64,000 nt of DNA. Origin: Facklamia sp050409585 (GTDB taxonomy: Bacteria; Bacillota; Bacilli; Lactobacillales; Aerococcaceae). The position numbers were made by a program, and so were the translations under genes. The notes under the pieces were generated by a model. That model was not told the DNA's origin. It saw only the letters and a program-made list of their open reading frames with translations, and ran no database searches. Of the stretch, positions 9,118 to 18,029 are shown in pieces. Location: contig NZ_JBNUPE010000001.1 of the NCBI RefSeq assembly GCF_050409585.1, positions 62,001 through 126,000 on the forward strand. The letters are read 5' to 3'. Numbering within the stretch: position 1 is the first letter of the stretch; every line of letters starts with the position of its first letter.

Positions 9118-10137
9118 CTACTGGAAAATCATAAGCACTTGACGAATACCATAAATTAATAATCCAATCATAAAAAAATAATTTAATTCTTTAGTTAATA
9201 CAAAAAAAGCAAGGTATTCTCTTAAAATAGCAAAAAAACCATGACCAAATTGGGTTCTTACCCCGACGACTCTTAAATCAAAACCGAAGCGCCAAGCATA
9301 AAGATAAGTCCTTAAAAGGTGAAAGTAACTTGTTACAATGAGCGTCTTCCCACGTTCAGGAAAACAATCATTTAAAAGCTCTTGAATATTAATGAGATTT
9401 TCTCTAGTCGTTCGAGCCTGATCTTCAATAGTAATGAAGTGATGGTCAATACCATTAGCAATTAAAAATTTCGCCATTTTTTCAGCTTCTGAAGCAATAT
9501 TTTCGTGACTATTTCCCCCACTGACAATTAAATGCAGCTTTTGACCTTTTGCTCTACTTTGTTTAAAAATTTTTAATGCCCTTTTTAATCGATAAATTAA
9601 AGTCTTGTCCATCTCACCGTTCGCTGTTAATTGAGCGCCAAGAACTAATAAAATATCATTAGATCGCATTTTAAACTTAAATAGTAACAAGAGAAGGTTG
9701 AGAACAATAAAAAGAAAAAAATTAATAATTAAGTACATAGCCACTAAGGTATAAATAGCTAAGAACCGACTCATATAATAGTTTCTTTGTATAACAACCC
9801 ATGCTGTAAAAATAACAATCCCAACAAAAGTAAAAGAGATCGTCAAATTAAAAAAAATACGCATGCCTGATAGCGAACGGTCATCTTCTATTCGACTTAA
9901 CATTAAATAGGCTAACAACAAAAGAAAAAAGGGAATAATGATAGCAATTCCTGAACTTGAAAAATACAATAAATAGCGCATAAGTGATAATAGATACCAT
10001 CTTGATTCATTAAGTATCGCAAAAAAAACTATCAGGAGTGAAAAATAAAGCAAAGCAATTAATGAGACTTTGCGCCATTTAAAAACGTAGACCAAAACGG
10101 ATGAGACAAATAAAATGAAAGACAGAAAATACAACAA
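9118..10137 (-). CDS. membrane protein with YdcF/SanA-type DUF218 domain
   Basis: A 339-residue protein. The first ~155 residues hold about five hydrophobic segments. Residues ~160-310 form a DUF218 domain, shown by VLGAQL near its start, LIVSGGNSHEN, the conserved Glu/Ala/Met run after it, and TSYFHLLRTYLYAWRFG. A further hydrophobic segment closes the protein. E. coli relatives ElyC, SanA and YdcF act in envelope integrity, and this fused TM-DUF218 form is widespread in Firmicutes without a proven role. It starts 5 nt from the end of rsmI, in an apparent operon with tag downstream. Confidence 0.85.
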   Translation of the reverse strand: MLYFLSFILFVSSVLVYVFKWRKVSLIALLYFSLLIVFFAILNESRWYLLSLMRYLLYFSSSGIAIIIPFFLLLLAYLMLSRIEDDRSLSGMRIFFNLTISFTFVGIVIFTAWVVIQRNYYMSRFLAIYTLVAMYLIINFFLFIVLNLLLLLFKFKMRSNDILLVLGAQLTANGEMDKTLIYRLKRALKIFKQSRAKGQKLHLIVSGGNSHENIASEAEKMAKFLIANGIDHHFITIEDQARTTRENLINIQELLNDCFPERGKTLIVTSYFHLLRTYLYAWRFGFDLRVVGVRTQFGHGFFAILREYLAFFVLTKELNYFFMIGLLIYGIRQVLMIFQ

Positions 10138-10142
10138 ACCGC

Positions 10143-11030
10143 TCAGTCCTTTCTGTCGAGATCCAATTCATGATAAGCCGCATAAATTTCTTGTTTTTTG
10201 ACATTTTGTGCTTGGGCAACCTGTTTAATGGCTGCTTTGGCTGAAAGTTTCTCTTTATCCATTAAAGATTGAACCTGGTCTTTATAGCTTAAGTCTGGAT
10301 TGAGCAGCGTTTGCCTTTGATCTAATTGACCCATAGACTGCAACAAAAGGACACATTCACCTTTTAAAGAATGCTCCTCAAAATGATTGATTAGTTCTTG
10401 GCTTGTGCCTCTAAGATATTCCTCAAACTTTTTACTGATTTCACGAGCTACAACCACTTTTGTATCCGTTCCTAACAGCTGATTAATTTGCTGAATGGAT
10501 TGCTTTAATCGATAGGGCGACTCGTAAAAAATAGCCGTTTCTTTTCGCCTTCCGATATCTGTTAGTAACTCAACTTGCTCATTTTTACTTCTTGGAAAAA
10601 AGCCATAATAAGTAAAGGTGTTTGCAGGTAAACCTGAAGCAACCAAAGAAGTAATGGCGGCACTCGCTCCTGGAAGGCTTATTACGGCTAATGAATTAGC
10701 CAGTAGGGATTGTACTAGAGGATGGCCAGGATCGTTGATTAGTGGCATACCAGCATCTGAGACTAGGGCAACCGTATGTCCCTCTCCAATATAGGCCGTC
10801 CACTTATCTACTTCCGATTGATTCGAGTGGTCGTGGAAAGAAAACATTCTTGTTTTAATATCATAATGCTTCAACAAAATTCCTGTTTTTCGCGTATCTT
10901 CAGCCAAGATTAGATCGACTTCTTGAAGAATTCTAACCGCTCGAAAAGTCATATCTTCTAAATTACCTATTGGAGTAGGAACCAAGTAGAGACAAGAGCT
11001 TTCTGTTTGATAACTCTTTTGAATATTCAA
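10143..11030 (-). CDS. rsmI: 16S rRNA (cytidine1402-2'-O)-methyltransferase
   Basis: Methylates the ribose of C1402 in the decoding centre using SAM. 295 residues from the TTG at 11030. That start is supported because the preceding gene's TGA overlaps it (TTGA) and AAGGAAGTGAG lies upstream; the frame is open further but without reason. The tetrapyrrole-methylase fold is shown by LVPTPIGNLEDMT, the AEDTRKTG segment and LVSDAGMPLINDPG. The C-terminal RsmI helix-turn-helix-like tail is present. Part of the conserved dnaX-to-rsmI block. Confidence 0.94.
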   Translation of the reverse strand: MNIQKSYQTESSCLYLVPTPIGNLEDMTFRAVRILQEVDLILAEDTRKTGILLKHYDIKTRMFSFHDHSNQSEVDKWTAYIGEGHTVALVSDAGMPLINDPGHPLVQSLLANSLAVISLPGASAAITSLVASGLPANTFTYYGFFPRSKNEQVELLTDIGRRKETAIFYESPYRLKQSIQQINQLLGTDTKVVVAREISKKFEEYLRGTSQELINHFEEHSLKGECVLLLQSMGQLDQRQTLLNPDLSYKDQVQSLMDKEKLSAKAAIKQVAQAQNVKKQEIYAAYHELDLDRKD

Positions 11031-11401
11031 AATGCACTCACTTCCTTTAAGCTTAAATCTCTTTGTAAATGACAAATCAAATGCTGACTGTAATCTTTAA
11101 TAATATAAACACCCTTATCAAAATTAGCCATACCGTTTTTAGCCAAGTAATATTCTTTTTTGGGACGATTTAACTGTTTGAAATGGTACTCCGCAGACAT
11201 CGCTAAAGACTTATTCGGCCACTTTTCAACATAGATTAGTTTTAAAGGCTGCCGCTTTTTAACGCGAGTATACTTCGCTCCTTTGCCCTTATTATGAGCT
11301 TCTAACCTTTGCCTAAGATTGGTTGTAAATCCTCCATAAAGTGTTTTGTCATGACAGTATAAAACATAAAAGTAGAACCCTTCATCATTAATGATTTCCA
11401 T
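11027..11401 (-). CDS. yazA: GIY-YIG nuclease superfamily protein (YazA family)
   Basis: A 124-residue protein with a single GIY-YIG domain. FYVLYCHDKTLYGGFT is the family's variant of the GIY/YIG motif, followed by the conserved Arg and His (LRQRLEAHN) and a conserved Glu in SAEYHFKQL. Its function in bacteria is not established, despite the nuclease fold. The stop overlaps the rsmI start and the start overlaps the end of trmN6 by 14 nt, so translation along this block is tightly coupled. Confidence 0.92.
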   Translation of the reverse strand: MEIINDEGFYFYVLYCHDKTLYGGFTTNLRQRLEAHNKGKGAKYTRVKKRQPLKLIYVEKWPNKSLAMSAEYHFKQLNRPKKEYYLAKNGMANFDKGVYIIKDYSQHLICHLQRDLSLKEVSAF

Positions 11402-12176
11402 AGTAGATCTCCTGCATCATAGGGGTATAGGATCCATCTTCTTGATGTACGATAATTGCAGGTTCAACTCGAACGCCTTGTCTTCCTCCCCTGGCAATGG
11501 CCTCTACCAAGACACTATTGGCATTTTCAGCTTGTTTTGGATGGACAAAGCAAAGGCGTTTGATAGCAAAGTGATGATTTAATAAACTCATCATTAGATC
11601 GTCTAATCTATTTGGGCGATAAACAATAAATAGCCTGCCTTTTTGCTTAAGTAATTGGCTCGCTTTGCTCACCCATTCATCTAAAGTTAAGTGAATTTCA
11701 TGACGAGCAATAGCATGATAAGGATTAGAATGTAATTTAGCTGCCTCATTGAGCGAAAAATAAGGAGGATTACAGCTGATAACATCTAATCGCTGATTAT
11801 TTGCTTTTAATTGCCTTAAATCCCCCTGGATGATTTCAATTTGTTCTTCTAAACCGTTTAATCGAACCGATCGTTTTGCCATATCTGCAATATCTGCTTG
11901 CAACTCAATAGCTTGAATTTTAGCATCTGTCCGATGCGATAAGAGTAGAGGAATGATGCCACCGCCTGTACAAAAATCCATTATCCTTGAGGAAGAGGAC
12001 CGCTGATTGAATGTGATAAAATTCGCCAGCAAAACGGCATCCACAGAAAAAGGAAAGTAATTTGGATTTTGTATTACATAACGGTTTTCTCGAATCAGAA
12101 AATCAAGTCGTTCTTCATCTTTCACCAATCGTATTTGTTCATCAGTCAGTTTTGGCATAAACAGTTCTTTTGTCAT
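11388..12176 (-). CDS. trmN6: tRNA1(Val) (adenine37-N6)-methyltransferase family protein
   Basis: SAM-dependent methyltransferase (YabB/TrmN6 family), 262 residues. The SAM-binding MDFCTGGGIIPLLLS and the catalytic NPPY tetrad (ISCNPPYF) are intact, the latter typical of N6-adenine methyltransferases. The family modifies A37 of tRNA-Val in E. coli; the Firmicutes target is assumed by homology. Sits between yabA and the GIY-YIG gene, as in many Firmicutes. Its ATG abuts the yabA stop. Confidence 0.9.
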   Translation of the reverse strand: MTKELFMPKLTDEQIRLVKDEERLDFLIRENRYVIQNPNYFPFSVDAVLLANFITFNQRSSSSRIMDFCTGGGIIPLLLSHRTDAKIQAIELQADIADMAKRSVRLNGLEEQIEIIQGDLRQLKANNQRLDVISCNPPYFSLNEAAKLHSNPYHAIARHEIHLTLDEWVSKASQLLKQKGRLFIVYRPNRLDDLMMSLLNHHFAIKRLCFVHPKQAENANSVLVEAIARGGRQGVRVEPAIIVHQEDGSYTPMMQEIYYGNH

Positions 12177-12548
12177 CTATTGCTCTCCTAAAGAGTCAAT
12201 AATGTCTTGACAAAAGATACATTCTTCATTGGTTTCACGCTTACTACCAAAATAATGATGACAAATATGAATACCATCATTATAGAAGGCTTGAAGACGA
12301 GCTTGCCCACTTTGACGATGCTCAAGCGTTTGCTCTGATTTATCAATAACTTGATTTTTTTGATTTTCCTCATCTTTTAATGGCTTAATTTCTATTTGCT
12401 CAACTGCTTGGTACTGCTGCATCCTTAACCGATTGTTTTCATTAGTTAACCGTGTCACTTCTTCCGACAAGGTGTTAACCGTTTCGAACAATTGATTCAG
12501 CTCTTGGTTAACTTGCATAAGAAGTTCTTCAATTTTTATTTCAGACAT
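12177..12548 (-). CDS. yabA: replication initiation control protein YabA
   Basis: Negative regulator of DnaA-dependent initiation that bridges DnaA and the DnaN clamp. I take the ATG at 12548 (123 residues), with AGAGGTG 5 nt upstream. The N-terminal half is a leucine-heptad coiled coil with many Asn and Gln; it tetramerises in B. subtilis. The C-terminal zinc module HICHHYFGSKR...ECIFCQD has the conserved His and Cys ligands. It comes right after holB, where a ricT (yaaT) gene is normally interposed. Confidence 0.94.
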   Translation of the reverse strand: MSEIKIEELLMQVNQELNQLFETVNTLSEEVTRLTNENNRLRMQQYQAVEQIEIKPLKDEENQKNQVIDKSEQTLEHRQSGQARLQAFYNDGIHICHHYFGSKRETNEECIFCQDIIDSLGEQ

Positions 12549-12567
12549 GCTAACACCTCTCTTCATA

Positions 12568-13548
12568 TTACTTCCATTCACACATTTTAATCGCTAAGCG
12601 CTCATAGGCCAACTGTGGTGTGACATTAAACAAAAGGAGTTTTTTACTATCCATTAAGAGCTCATTCATTCTATGATAGCTTGTTTGACTCATTTGATGA
12701 TCGATTCTCTCTTTAATTCTATTTACCCTCTTTTGTAAACTTCCTAAGTGGTTTTCTTTAGATGGATAGTGACTCAATAACAATTGGGCATTCAACCAAT
12801 TTAAATAATCGAGACCATCTTGGCCTTGATTATAATTAAGATAGGGTTTTAAATGTTGCTGGATAGCAACAAAAGCATAAGGGTTTTCTTGTATCAATAA
12901 CTGATAAAAATATTCTATGGCTTTTAGCCAAGCTTCGAAAGACTCCGCCTCATAGTCATCCATTAAATTCTCCAAGCGATTGGCTGATAGCTTTAACATT
13001 ACTCTTGCATGCTGATCACGAATACCTGCTTGCACCATCTGATCAATTTGAGAGTGTTCTTTATCATCTTCCAAGATCACTTCCTGAACTCTCGATTGAA
13101 TAGTCGGTAGTAATTGTTCAGCCTGACGACTAAATAAAAAGATATAAACATTAGGACTTGGTTCTTCCAAAAAAAGTAAAAGAGCATTGGCTGCTGCTGG
13201 GCCCATTAAATCTGCCTGCTCAATCGTAGCAATTTTAAAATCAGCCTCAATCGGACTCGTTCCTAACCATTCTTTTAGCCCTCGGATCTGATCCACTTTG
13301 ATGCTACGCCCATCGGGTTCAATAGTCATATAATCTGCAAACTGACCCCTAGTAATTCTCTGACAGTCCATGCAATTTAAACAAGCCCTTCCTTCTGCAT
13401 CAAAATGCTTACAAACAAGGGCTTGAGTAATTGTATCCACTAATTCTTTTTTTGCTGGGTTTAATTCGCCAGTAAATAAATAAGCGTGAGCGAGTCGCTT
13501 ATGTTGTATCAATAGATTAAAATGCTTTTTGGCAGCTTCTAACCGCAT
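12568..13548 (-). CDS. holB: DNA polymerase III delta' subunit
   Basis: Clamp-loader subunit, 326 residues, AAA+ fold. As expected for delta', the P-loop is degenerate (FTGELNPAKKE instead of GxxGxGKT). The zinc cysteine cluster is present (CKHFDAEGRACLNCMDC), as are the sensor segment AANALLLFLEEP and the IQSRVQ arginine-finger region. Followed by yabA after 19 nt and preceded by darA. Confidence 0.92.
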   Translation of the reverse strand: MRLEAAKKHFNLLIQHKRLAHAYLFTGELNPAKKELVDTITQALVCKHFDAEGRACLNCMDCQRITRGQFADYMTIEPDGRSIKVDQIRGLKEWLGTSPIEADFKIATIEQADLMGPAAANALLLFLEEPSPNVYIFLFSRQAEQLLPTIQSRVQEVILEDDKEHSQIDQMVQAGIRDQHARVMLKLSANRLENLMDDYEAESFEAWLKAIEYFYQLLIQENPYAFVAIQQHLKPYLNYNQGQDGLDYLNWLNAQLLLSHYPSKENHLGSLQKRVNRIKERIDHQMSQTSYHRMNELLMDSKKLLLFNVTPQLAYERLAIKMCEWK

Positions 13549-13575
13549 AGACTCCCTCTTTCAAATGCTTGTCTC

Positions 13576-13905
13576 TTAGAAATGGAAGAAACTTTCAATA
13601 GGTAGAACAAAAACAGTCGCTCCACCAACTTCAACTTTTAATGGGTAAGTATTTGAAACTTCCAAATTCATATCTAGATGGATAGGTGTTGAAATATATT
13701 GCTCACGAGACTGACATGAAGCTTTAATAACTTCAAGCACTTCCTCAATTCGCTCATCTTCTACTCCTAATAAGAATGTTGTATTACCTGAACGAAGAAA
13801 ACCTCCAGTTGAAGATAATTTTGTCGCACGAATATCATTTTCTAATAAAGCCTTCCCCAAAACTTGTTGGTCTTGATCTTGCACGATCGCTACTAGTAAT
13901 TTCAT
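13576..13905 (-). CDS. darA: PII-like cyclic-di-AMP receptor (DarA/PstA, YaaQ)
   Basis: A 109-residue PII-like trimer that binds c-di-AMP in B. subtilis, S. aureus and Listeria. The start MKLLVAIVQDQD and the T-loop region RATKLSSTGGFLRSGNTTFLLG match the family's ligand-binding loop; GGATVFVLPIESFFHF is the C-terminal strand. Downstream signalling is not known in the family. RBS GGAGGG upstream; lies between tmk and holB as in B. subtilis. Confidence 0.94.
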   Translation of the reverse strand: MKLLVAIVQDQDQQVLGKALLENDIRATKLSSTGGFLRSGNTTFLLGVEDERIEEVLEVIKASCQSREQYISTPIHLDMNLEVSNTYPLKVEVGGATVFVLPIESFFHF

Positions 13906-13926
13906 ATTATCCCTCCTGATGTATTA

Positions 13927-14562
13927 TTACTTAATCATACCACGTTTTTTTAGAGTTTCGAAGCACTCCAAGCTAACTTGTTCTACACTTTGATTACCAT
14001 CAATTACCACAATATTTTCCCATTGAGGTATCAAGTCGAGATAGGTTTGTCTGACTCGTTGATGAAAGGCAAGTGCCTCCCGATCGAGGCGATCATACTG
14101 TCTACTACCACGAGCTTTCTCGATCCTCTCCAAACCTATGTCAGCAGGAACATCTATTAAAATAGTAAGGTCTGGTAAGTGGTCTTCAATGGCGAACTGG
14201 TTAATCTGCCAAACGGCCTCTAAACCGATTGCTCTTGCAACGCCCTGATAGACTAATGAAGACAGCACAAAACGGTCACTAATCACCATTTTCCCCGCTT
14301 GAACATTGGGTAAAATTGTTTCACTCAAGTGTTGCCGACGACTTGCTGCATATAGTAAGGCCTCTGTTCGATAGTCCATAGCTGTATTATTAATATCTAA
14401 AATGAGTTCGCGAATTTGCTCAGCTATCGGGCTGCCCCCTGGCTCTCTAGTAAATACTGCTTCTACACCTTCTTTTTCAAGCATTGGACCTAAAACTTTG
14501 ATAATCGAGGTTTTCCCTGATCCATCTGGTCCTTCAAACGCAATAAACTTCCCTTTTGGCAT
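13927..14562 (-). CDS. tmk: thymidylate kinase
   Basis: Phosphorylates dTMP to dTDP. 211 residues, normal length. P-loop FEGPDGSGKTS, the DR motif (VISDRFVLSSLVYQG) and the LID region after DLTILIDVPADIGLERI are visible. Leftward operon member between recR and darA, 14 nt from recR. Confidence 0.96.
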   Translation of the reverse strand: MPKGKFIAFEGPDGSGKTSIIKVLGPMLEKEGVEAVFTREPGGSPIAEQIRELILDINNTAMDYRTEALLYAASRRQHLSETILPNVQAGKMVISDRFVLSSLVYQGVARAIGLEAVWQINQFAIEDHLPDLTILIDVPADIGLERIEKARGSRQYDRLDREALAFHQRVRQTYLDLIPQWENIVVIDGNQSVEQVSLECFETLKKRGMIK

Positions 14563-14576
14563 TTGATACTCCTTTA

Positions 14577-15173
14577 TTATAACTCTCTTCGGCCTTCAAT
14601 GGCACGAAAGAGGGTCATTTCATCTGCGTATTCGATATCGGATCCCACTGATAATCCATGAGCGAGACGCGTTACTTTTATGCCGGCCGGCTTAATCAAC
14701 CTTGATAAATAAATGGCTGTCGCTTCACCTTCAGCAGTGGCATTAGTTGCCACAATAACTTCTTTAACTTCTTCATCTTGAAGTCTCTTTATTAGTGAGG
14801 CAATATTTAAATCCTCAGGTCCTGTGCCTTCCATAGGCGAGAGTACACCTTGCAGGACGTGATAGCATCCGTGAAATTCTTGCATTTTTTCCATCGACAT
14901 CACATCACGACTATCTTCAACAACTAAAATAATCGATCGATCTCTTGACGAATCACTACAAATCATACATGGGTCTGTATCAGTAATGTTCCCACAAACC
15001 GAACAATATTTAAGATCACGCTTAGCGTTTATCAAGGCCTGAGCAAAGTAAGAAACATCTGCTTCAGACATTTCTAAAACATAAAAAGCTAGACGAGCGG
15101 CTGTTTTACTTCCGATACCTGGTAATTTAGTGAAGCTATTTATTAATTTGGCAATGGGTGATGGATAATCCAT
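14577..15173 (-). CDS. recR: recombination mediator protein RecR
   Basis: 198 residues, acts with RecO/RecF to load RecA at gaps. The N-terminal helix-hairpin-helix (KLPGIGSKTAARLAFYVL), the four-cysteine zinc finger (CSVCGNITDTDPCMICSD), the TOPRIM domain (ILVVEDSRDVMSME) and the Walker-like C-terminus are all present. Conserved neighbour of ebfC and dnaX. Confidence 0.97.
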   Translation of the reverse strand: MDYPSPIAKLINSFTKLPGIGSKTAARLAFYVLEMSEADVSYFAQALINAKRDLKYCSVCGNITDTDPCMICSDSSRDRSIILVVEDSRDVMSMEKMQEFHGCYHVLQGVLSPMEGTGPEDLNIASLIKRLQDEEVKEVIVATNATAEGEATAIYLSRLIKPAGIKVTRLAHGLSVGSDIEYADEMTLFRAIEGRREL

Positions 15174-15200
15174 TCCAACTCCCCCTTTCTTTTCTTACTA

Positions 15201-15509
15201 CTAGAAAGGCAAGTTTAGCCCTTTGGTGAATTGGCCCATTTGATCTTGTGTTGTTTGTTCAACTTCTTGAATCGCATGGTTAATTGTTGCTAAAACTACG
15301 TCCTGCAACATTTCGATATCTTCTGGATCAACTAGTTCTGGTTTAATGGTTAATTCTTTGATTTCTTTTTTACCAGTCATAACCACTTTAACTAATTGTT
15401 GTGCATCCTCCACCATAAATTCTTTAGCTTCTAGTTCTTTTTGTGTTTTCTCCATCTCTTTTTGCATCTTCTGAACTTGCTTCATCATATTGTTCATATT
15501 TGGCATCAT
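15201..15509 (-). CDS. ebfC: YbaB/EbfC family nucleoid-associated protein
   Basis: About 102 residues, a small dimeric DNA-binding protein encoded next to recR in most bacteria. Met/Gln/Lys-rich N-terminal helix (MNNMMKQVQKMQKEM), then the conserved beta core with DPEDIEMLQDVVLATINHA. The ATG at 15509 (or the adjacent one at 15506) is chosen because GGAAGGA precedes it; an upstream ATG would overlap the Shine-Dalgarno. First gene after the gap that separates it from dnaX. Confidence 0.93.
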   Translation of the reverse strand: MMPNMNNMMKQVQKMQKEMEKTQKELEAKEFMVEDAQQLVKVVMTGKKEIKELTIKPELVDPEDIEMLQDVVLATINHAIQEVEQTTQDQMGQFTKGLNLPF

Positions 15510-15575
15510 TTTGCATCTTCCTTCCATTGTTTCAATATTATTGTAAAATTTGTCTTTTATTTCGACTACGCTTCA

Positions 15576-15584
15576 ATTATAGCA
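15576..15584 (-). promoter_or_regulatory. extended -10 promoter for the ebfC-recR-tmk block
   Basis: TGCTATAAT on the minus strand (extended -10), ~70 nt before ebfC, without a good -35. A 9-bp direct repeat TTCGACTAC occurs at about 15561 and 15601, flanking the box. Between here and the dnaX terminator I see only AT-rich sequence and a hairpin ACTTCTTT/AAAGAAGT near 15596-15623. Confidence 0.5.
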
Positions 15585-15696
15585 TACGGCAATAACTTCT
15601 TTCGACTACAAAAGAAGTCTTTTATAATCAAATTAAATAATTCAAATTCACCTCAACTCATACTCCACCTCATACCATTCGTAAAGTATTAATAAA

Positions 15697-15730
15697 CCAA
15701 AAGAATCCAAGCGCTTAAACACTTGGATTC
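15697..15730 (-). terminator. dnaX terminator
   Basis: Stem GAATCCAAG / CTTGGATTC with a 10-nt loop, followed on the minus strand by TTTTGGTTT. It lies ~100 nt after the dnaX stop. The remaining gap to dnaX holds nothing I recognise. Confidence 0.75.
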
Positions 15731-15822
15731 TCTATTGACTAACTATCAATTGTAATTCATATTATTTCAGCAGTAAAAGTGATACTTAAAGAATTAATTA
15801 AATTCATCACCAACTAATTTTC

Positions 15823-17865
15823 TTAACGATCATTGTAAATAGTGATATTTTCTTCACCAAAGAGTTCGATGGCTTTTTGGACCGCTAGATTCTCTTGCTC
15901 CTGAGTATCCTCTATATCAAAAAATCCCGTTTGCCCATCCGCCGGTTGAATACTTGAACTTTCTCCCTCTTCAATATGGTGAATTTGACTCCGTTGGAAT
16001 AAAGCTGCTACATCTTCTGCCGGCTCAGGTAATTGAGCTTCAATTGATTCTAACTCTTCATTTTGAGGCCTATTTTTTTCAGTTTGATCAATTTCTGATA
16101 AATTATCCTGATTAATGTGACCTGGGGGATTGTCCTGCGAATCTGTCTGATCATTTTGTAGCGAATCAATAGTTCCTTCTGACGGAGTTATACTTTCTTG
16201 AACTTTTGATAACTTTTTAGCTAGTTCTATCGGCTTTCTACCATTTTGTTCAAACAAGATTTTGTAATCCCTTCGAATACCAGACCAATCAGCCTGCCAC
16301 AAATAAGTGAAGTGAATCGCCTTACCTAAACGCTGACTCACTATATTATTCACCTGATCCATTAAATGACTATCATGTTGAACAATCGCGCATAAATTTT
16401 GGTCTTCGAAGGAAATCAAAGCGCAGTCTGGCCCTGCCGCTAACGGTCTAGTATTATTCAAGCGAACTCTTTGGTTAGGAGCTAGTTCAGCTAAAATAGC
16501 TGACCACTCTTTTTTTAAATGGTTAATATCTTCTTTAGTTGCTTGATTCAAAACATTATAAATCGCATGTAAGTCGACCACATAATCTTTTTGAGCAAAA
16601 TCAGGCTTTTTACGCGGAATTAATTCCGTTTGATTATTAACTCCTTGAGTAGTACTTTTTTGATTATTTATAAGTTCAGCAAGTAATTTTTTTTGTTTTT
16701 CTAGTTCCTCTTGTAACAGTCTAATCTGACTTTCTATCTGTCCAGACATTTGAGGCTCTACTTGCTCTACTTCTTCTCTTAGAAGTAGGTCCTGCCCTAA
16801 TTGTGCTAATTGAACCGTCATAACTTCTAAATAAACTTCTGGTTGTGTAGAAAAACGTATCTTATTTTGCGCTTGATTCAAAAAGTCAATTAACTGATAA
16901 AAGAATGCTGGCTCAACATTTTCTTTCAATGGCTGTAATTCTTGGTCAGTTAGCAGTGTATGGTTCTTAATTGAAAATAAACTTAAAAGGACATCTCTAG
17001 CAAATAAAATCAGTTCTTCAATAAATCGCCCAGCCTGTTTTCCCTCTTGTAATTGTTCTTCCAAGATCTGCAAGGCTTCTTCTACTCGTGATTGAGCAAG
17101 CGCTTGAATATATTGAACATAAACGGTTTGAGCAAAAGAACCGGATACTAACAAAGCCGTTTCAAGTTCTAGGTGATCTTGCCCATAAGAAAGCGCTTGG
17201 TCTAGTAGACTTAGAGCATCCCGCATTCCACCGTTAGCTGCTCGAGCAATAACTTTCAACGCTTCAAGATCATAGTCTTGTTGGTCATGGTCCAAAATAT
17301 ATTGCATCCTTCTAATCAAATCAAGGTCTTTAATCCGTTGAAAGTCAAAGCGCTGAGTTCTTGATAAAATAGTGGCCGGTATTTTATGAGGCTCCGTCGT
17401 CGCAAGTATAAAAATTACATTGGCAGGAGGCTCTTCTAATGTTTTTAAGAGTGCATTAAAGGCACCAGTTGTTAACATATGAACCTCATCAATAATATAT
17501 ACTTTATTCTTGGCACGTGTAGGAGCATAGCGAACACGGTCTCTCAGGTCACGAATTTCATCAACTCCGTTATTCGATGCCGCATCAATCTCAATCACAT
17601 CACTAATCTCTCCTGAAGTAATCCCTTGACAAATAGAACATTCATTACAAGGATTTCCATCCGTTGAATTAGGACAATTGACCGCTTTTGCAAGTATCTT
17701 AGCAACAGAAGTTTTACCCGTTCCTCTTGGACCTGAAAAGAGATAGGCGTGGCTTAATTGCTGTTTAGCAATCGCATTCCTCAAAGTTTGGGCGATCATT
17801 TCTTGCCCGACTAATTCATTAAAAGATTGCGGTCGCCAAACACGGTATAATGCCTGATAACTCAT
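15823..17865 (-). CDS. dnaX: DNA polymerase III subunit gamma/tau
   Basis: Clamp-loader ATPase, 680 residues, the full tau length. Residues 1-220 are the AAA+ module: SGPRGTGKTSVAK, four zinc cysteines in CPNSTDGNPCNECSIC, IIDEVHMLT, and the SRTQRFDF arginine-finger motif. Collar domain III runs to ~370. The remainder is a Gln/Glu-rich linker and a C-terminal domain that in B. subtilis binds PolC and DnaB helicase. An A8 run at codons 391-393 could allow a short gamma product. Leader-side neighbour sufC is divergent. Confidence 0.96.
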   Translation of the reverse strand: MSYQALYRVWRPQSFNELVGQEMIAQTLRNAIAKQQLSHAYLFSGPRGTGKTSVAKILAKAVNCPNSTDGNPCNECSICQGITSGEISDVIEIDAASNNGVDEIRDLRDRVRYAPTRAKNKVYIIDEVHMLTTGAFNALLKTLEEPPANVIFILATTEPHKIPATILSRTQRFDFQRIKDLDLIRRMQYILDHDQQDYDLEALKVIARAANGGMRDALSLLDQALSYGQDHLELETALLVSGSFAQTVYVQYIQALAQSRVEEALQILEEQLQEGKQAGRFIEELILFARDVLLSLFSIKNHTLLTDQELQPLKENVEPAFFYQLIDFLNQAQNKIRFSTQPEVYLEVMTVQLAQLGQDLLLREEVEQVEPQMSGQIESQIRLLQEELEKQKKLLAELINNQKSTTQGVNNQTELIPRKKPDFAQKDYVVDLHAIYNVLNQATKEDINHLKKEWSAILAELAPNQRVRLNNTRPLAAGPDCALISFEDQNLCAIVQHDSHLMDQVNNIVSQRLGKAIHFTYLWQADWSGIRRDYKILFEQNGRKPIELAKKLSKVQESITPSEGTIDSLQNDQTDSQDNPPGHINQDNLSEIDQTEKNRPQNEELESIEAQLPEPAEDVAALFQRSQIHHIEEGESSSIQPADGQTGFFDIEDTQEQENLAVQKAIELFGEENITIYNDR
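16676..16713 (-). other. candidate -1 frameshift or slippage site in dnaX
   Basis: On the coding strand an SD-like AGAGGA lies 11 nt before the run CAAAAAAAATTA (A8 at 16687-16694). In frame it is read CAA AAA AAA TTA, i.e. an A_AAA_AAA heptamer. A -1 shift reads ATT ACT TGC TGA and stops at 16676, giving ~396 residues: the ATPase plus collar, as in E. coli gamma. The +1 frame also stops after five codons. It is a prediction only. Confidence 0.4.
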
Positions 17866-18029
17866 TATTTATAGCCTCCTCCATTTAGTAAACTTATTAT
17901 ATCGAATTTGTCACTGCTTGGCGAATGCTTTTAAAATCTGCCTAAATAGATACTCTAAAATTCAAGATTTTAATCTTCACAATTTATGGTAGAATATAGC
18001 TTGTGAAAATGATTAGAAGGAGCGAGTTT

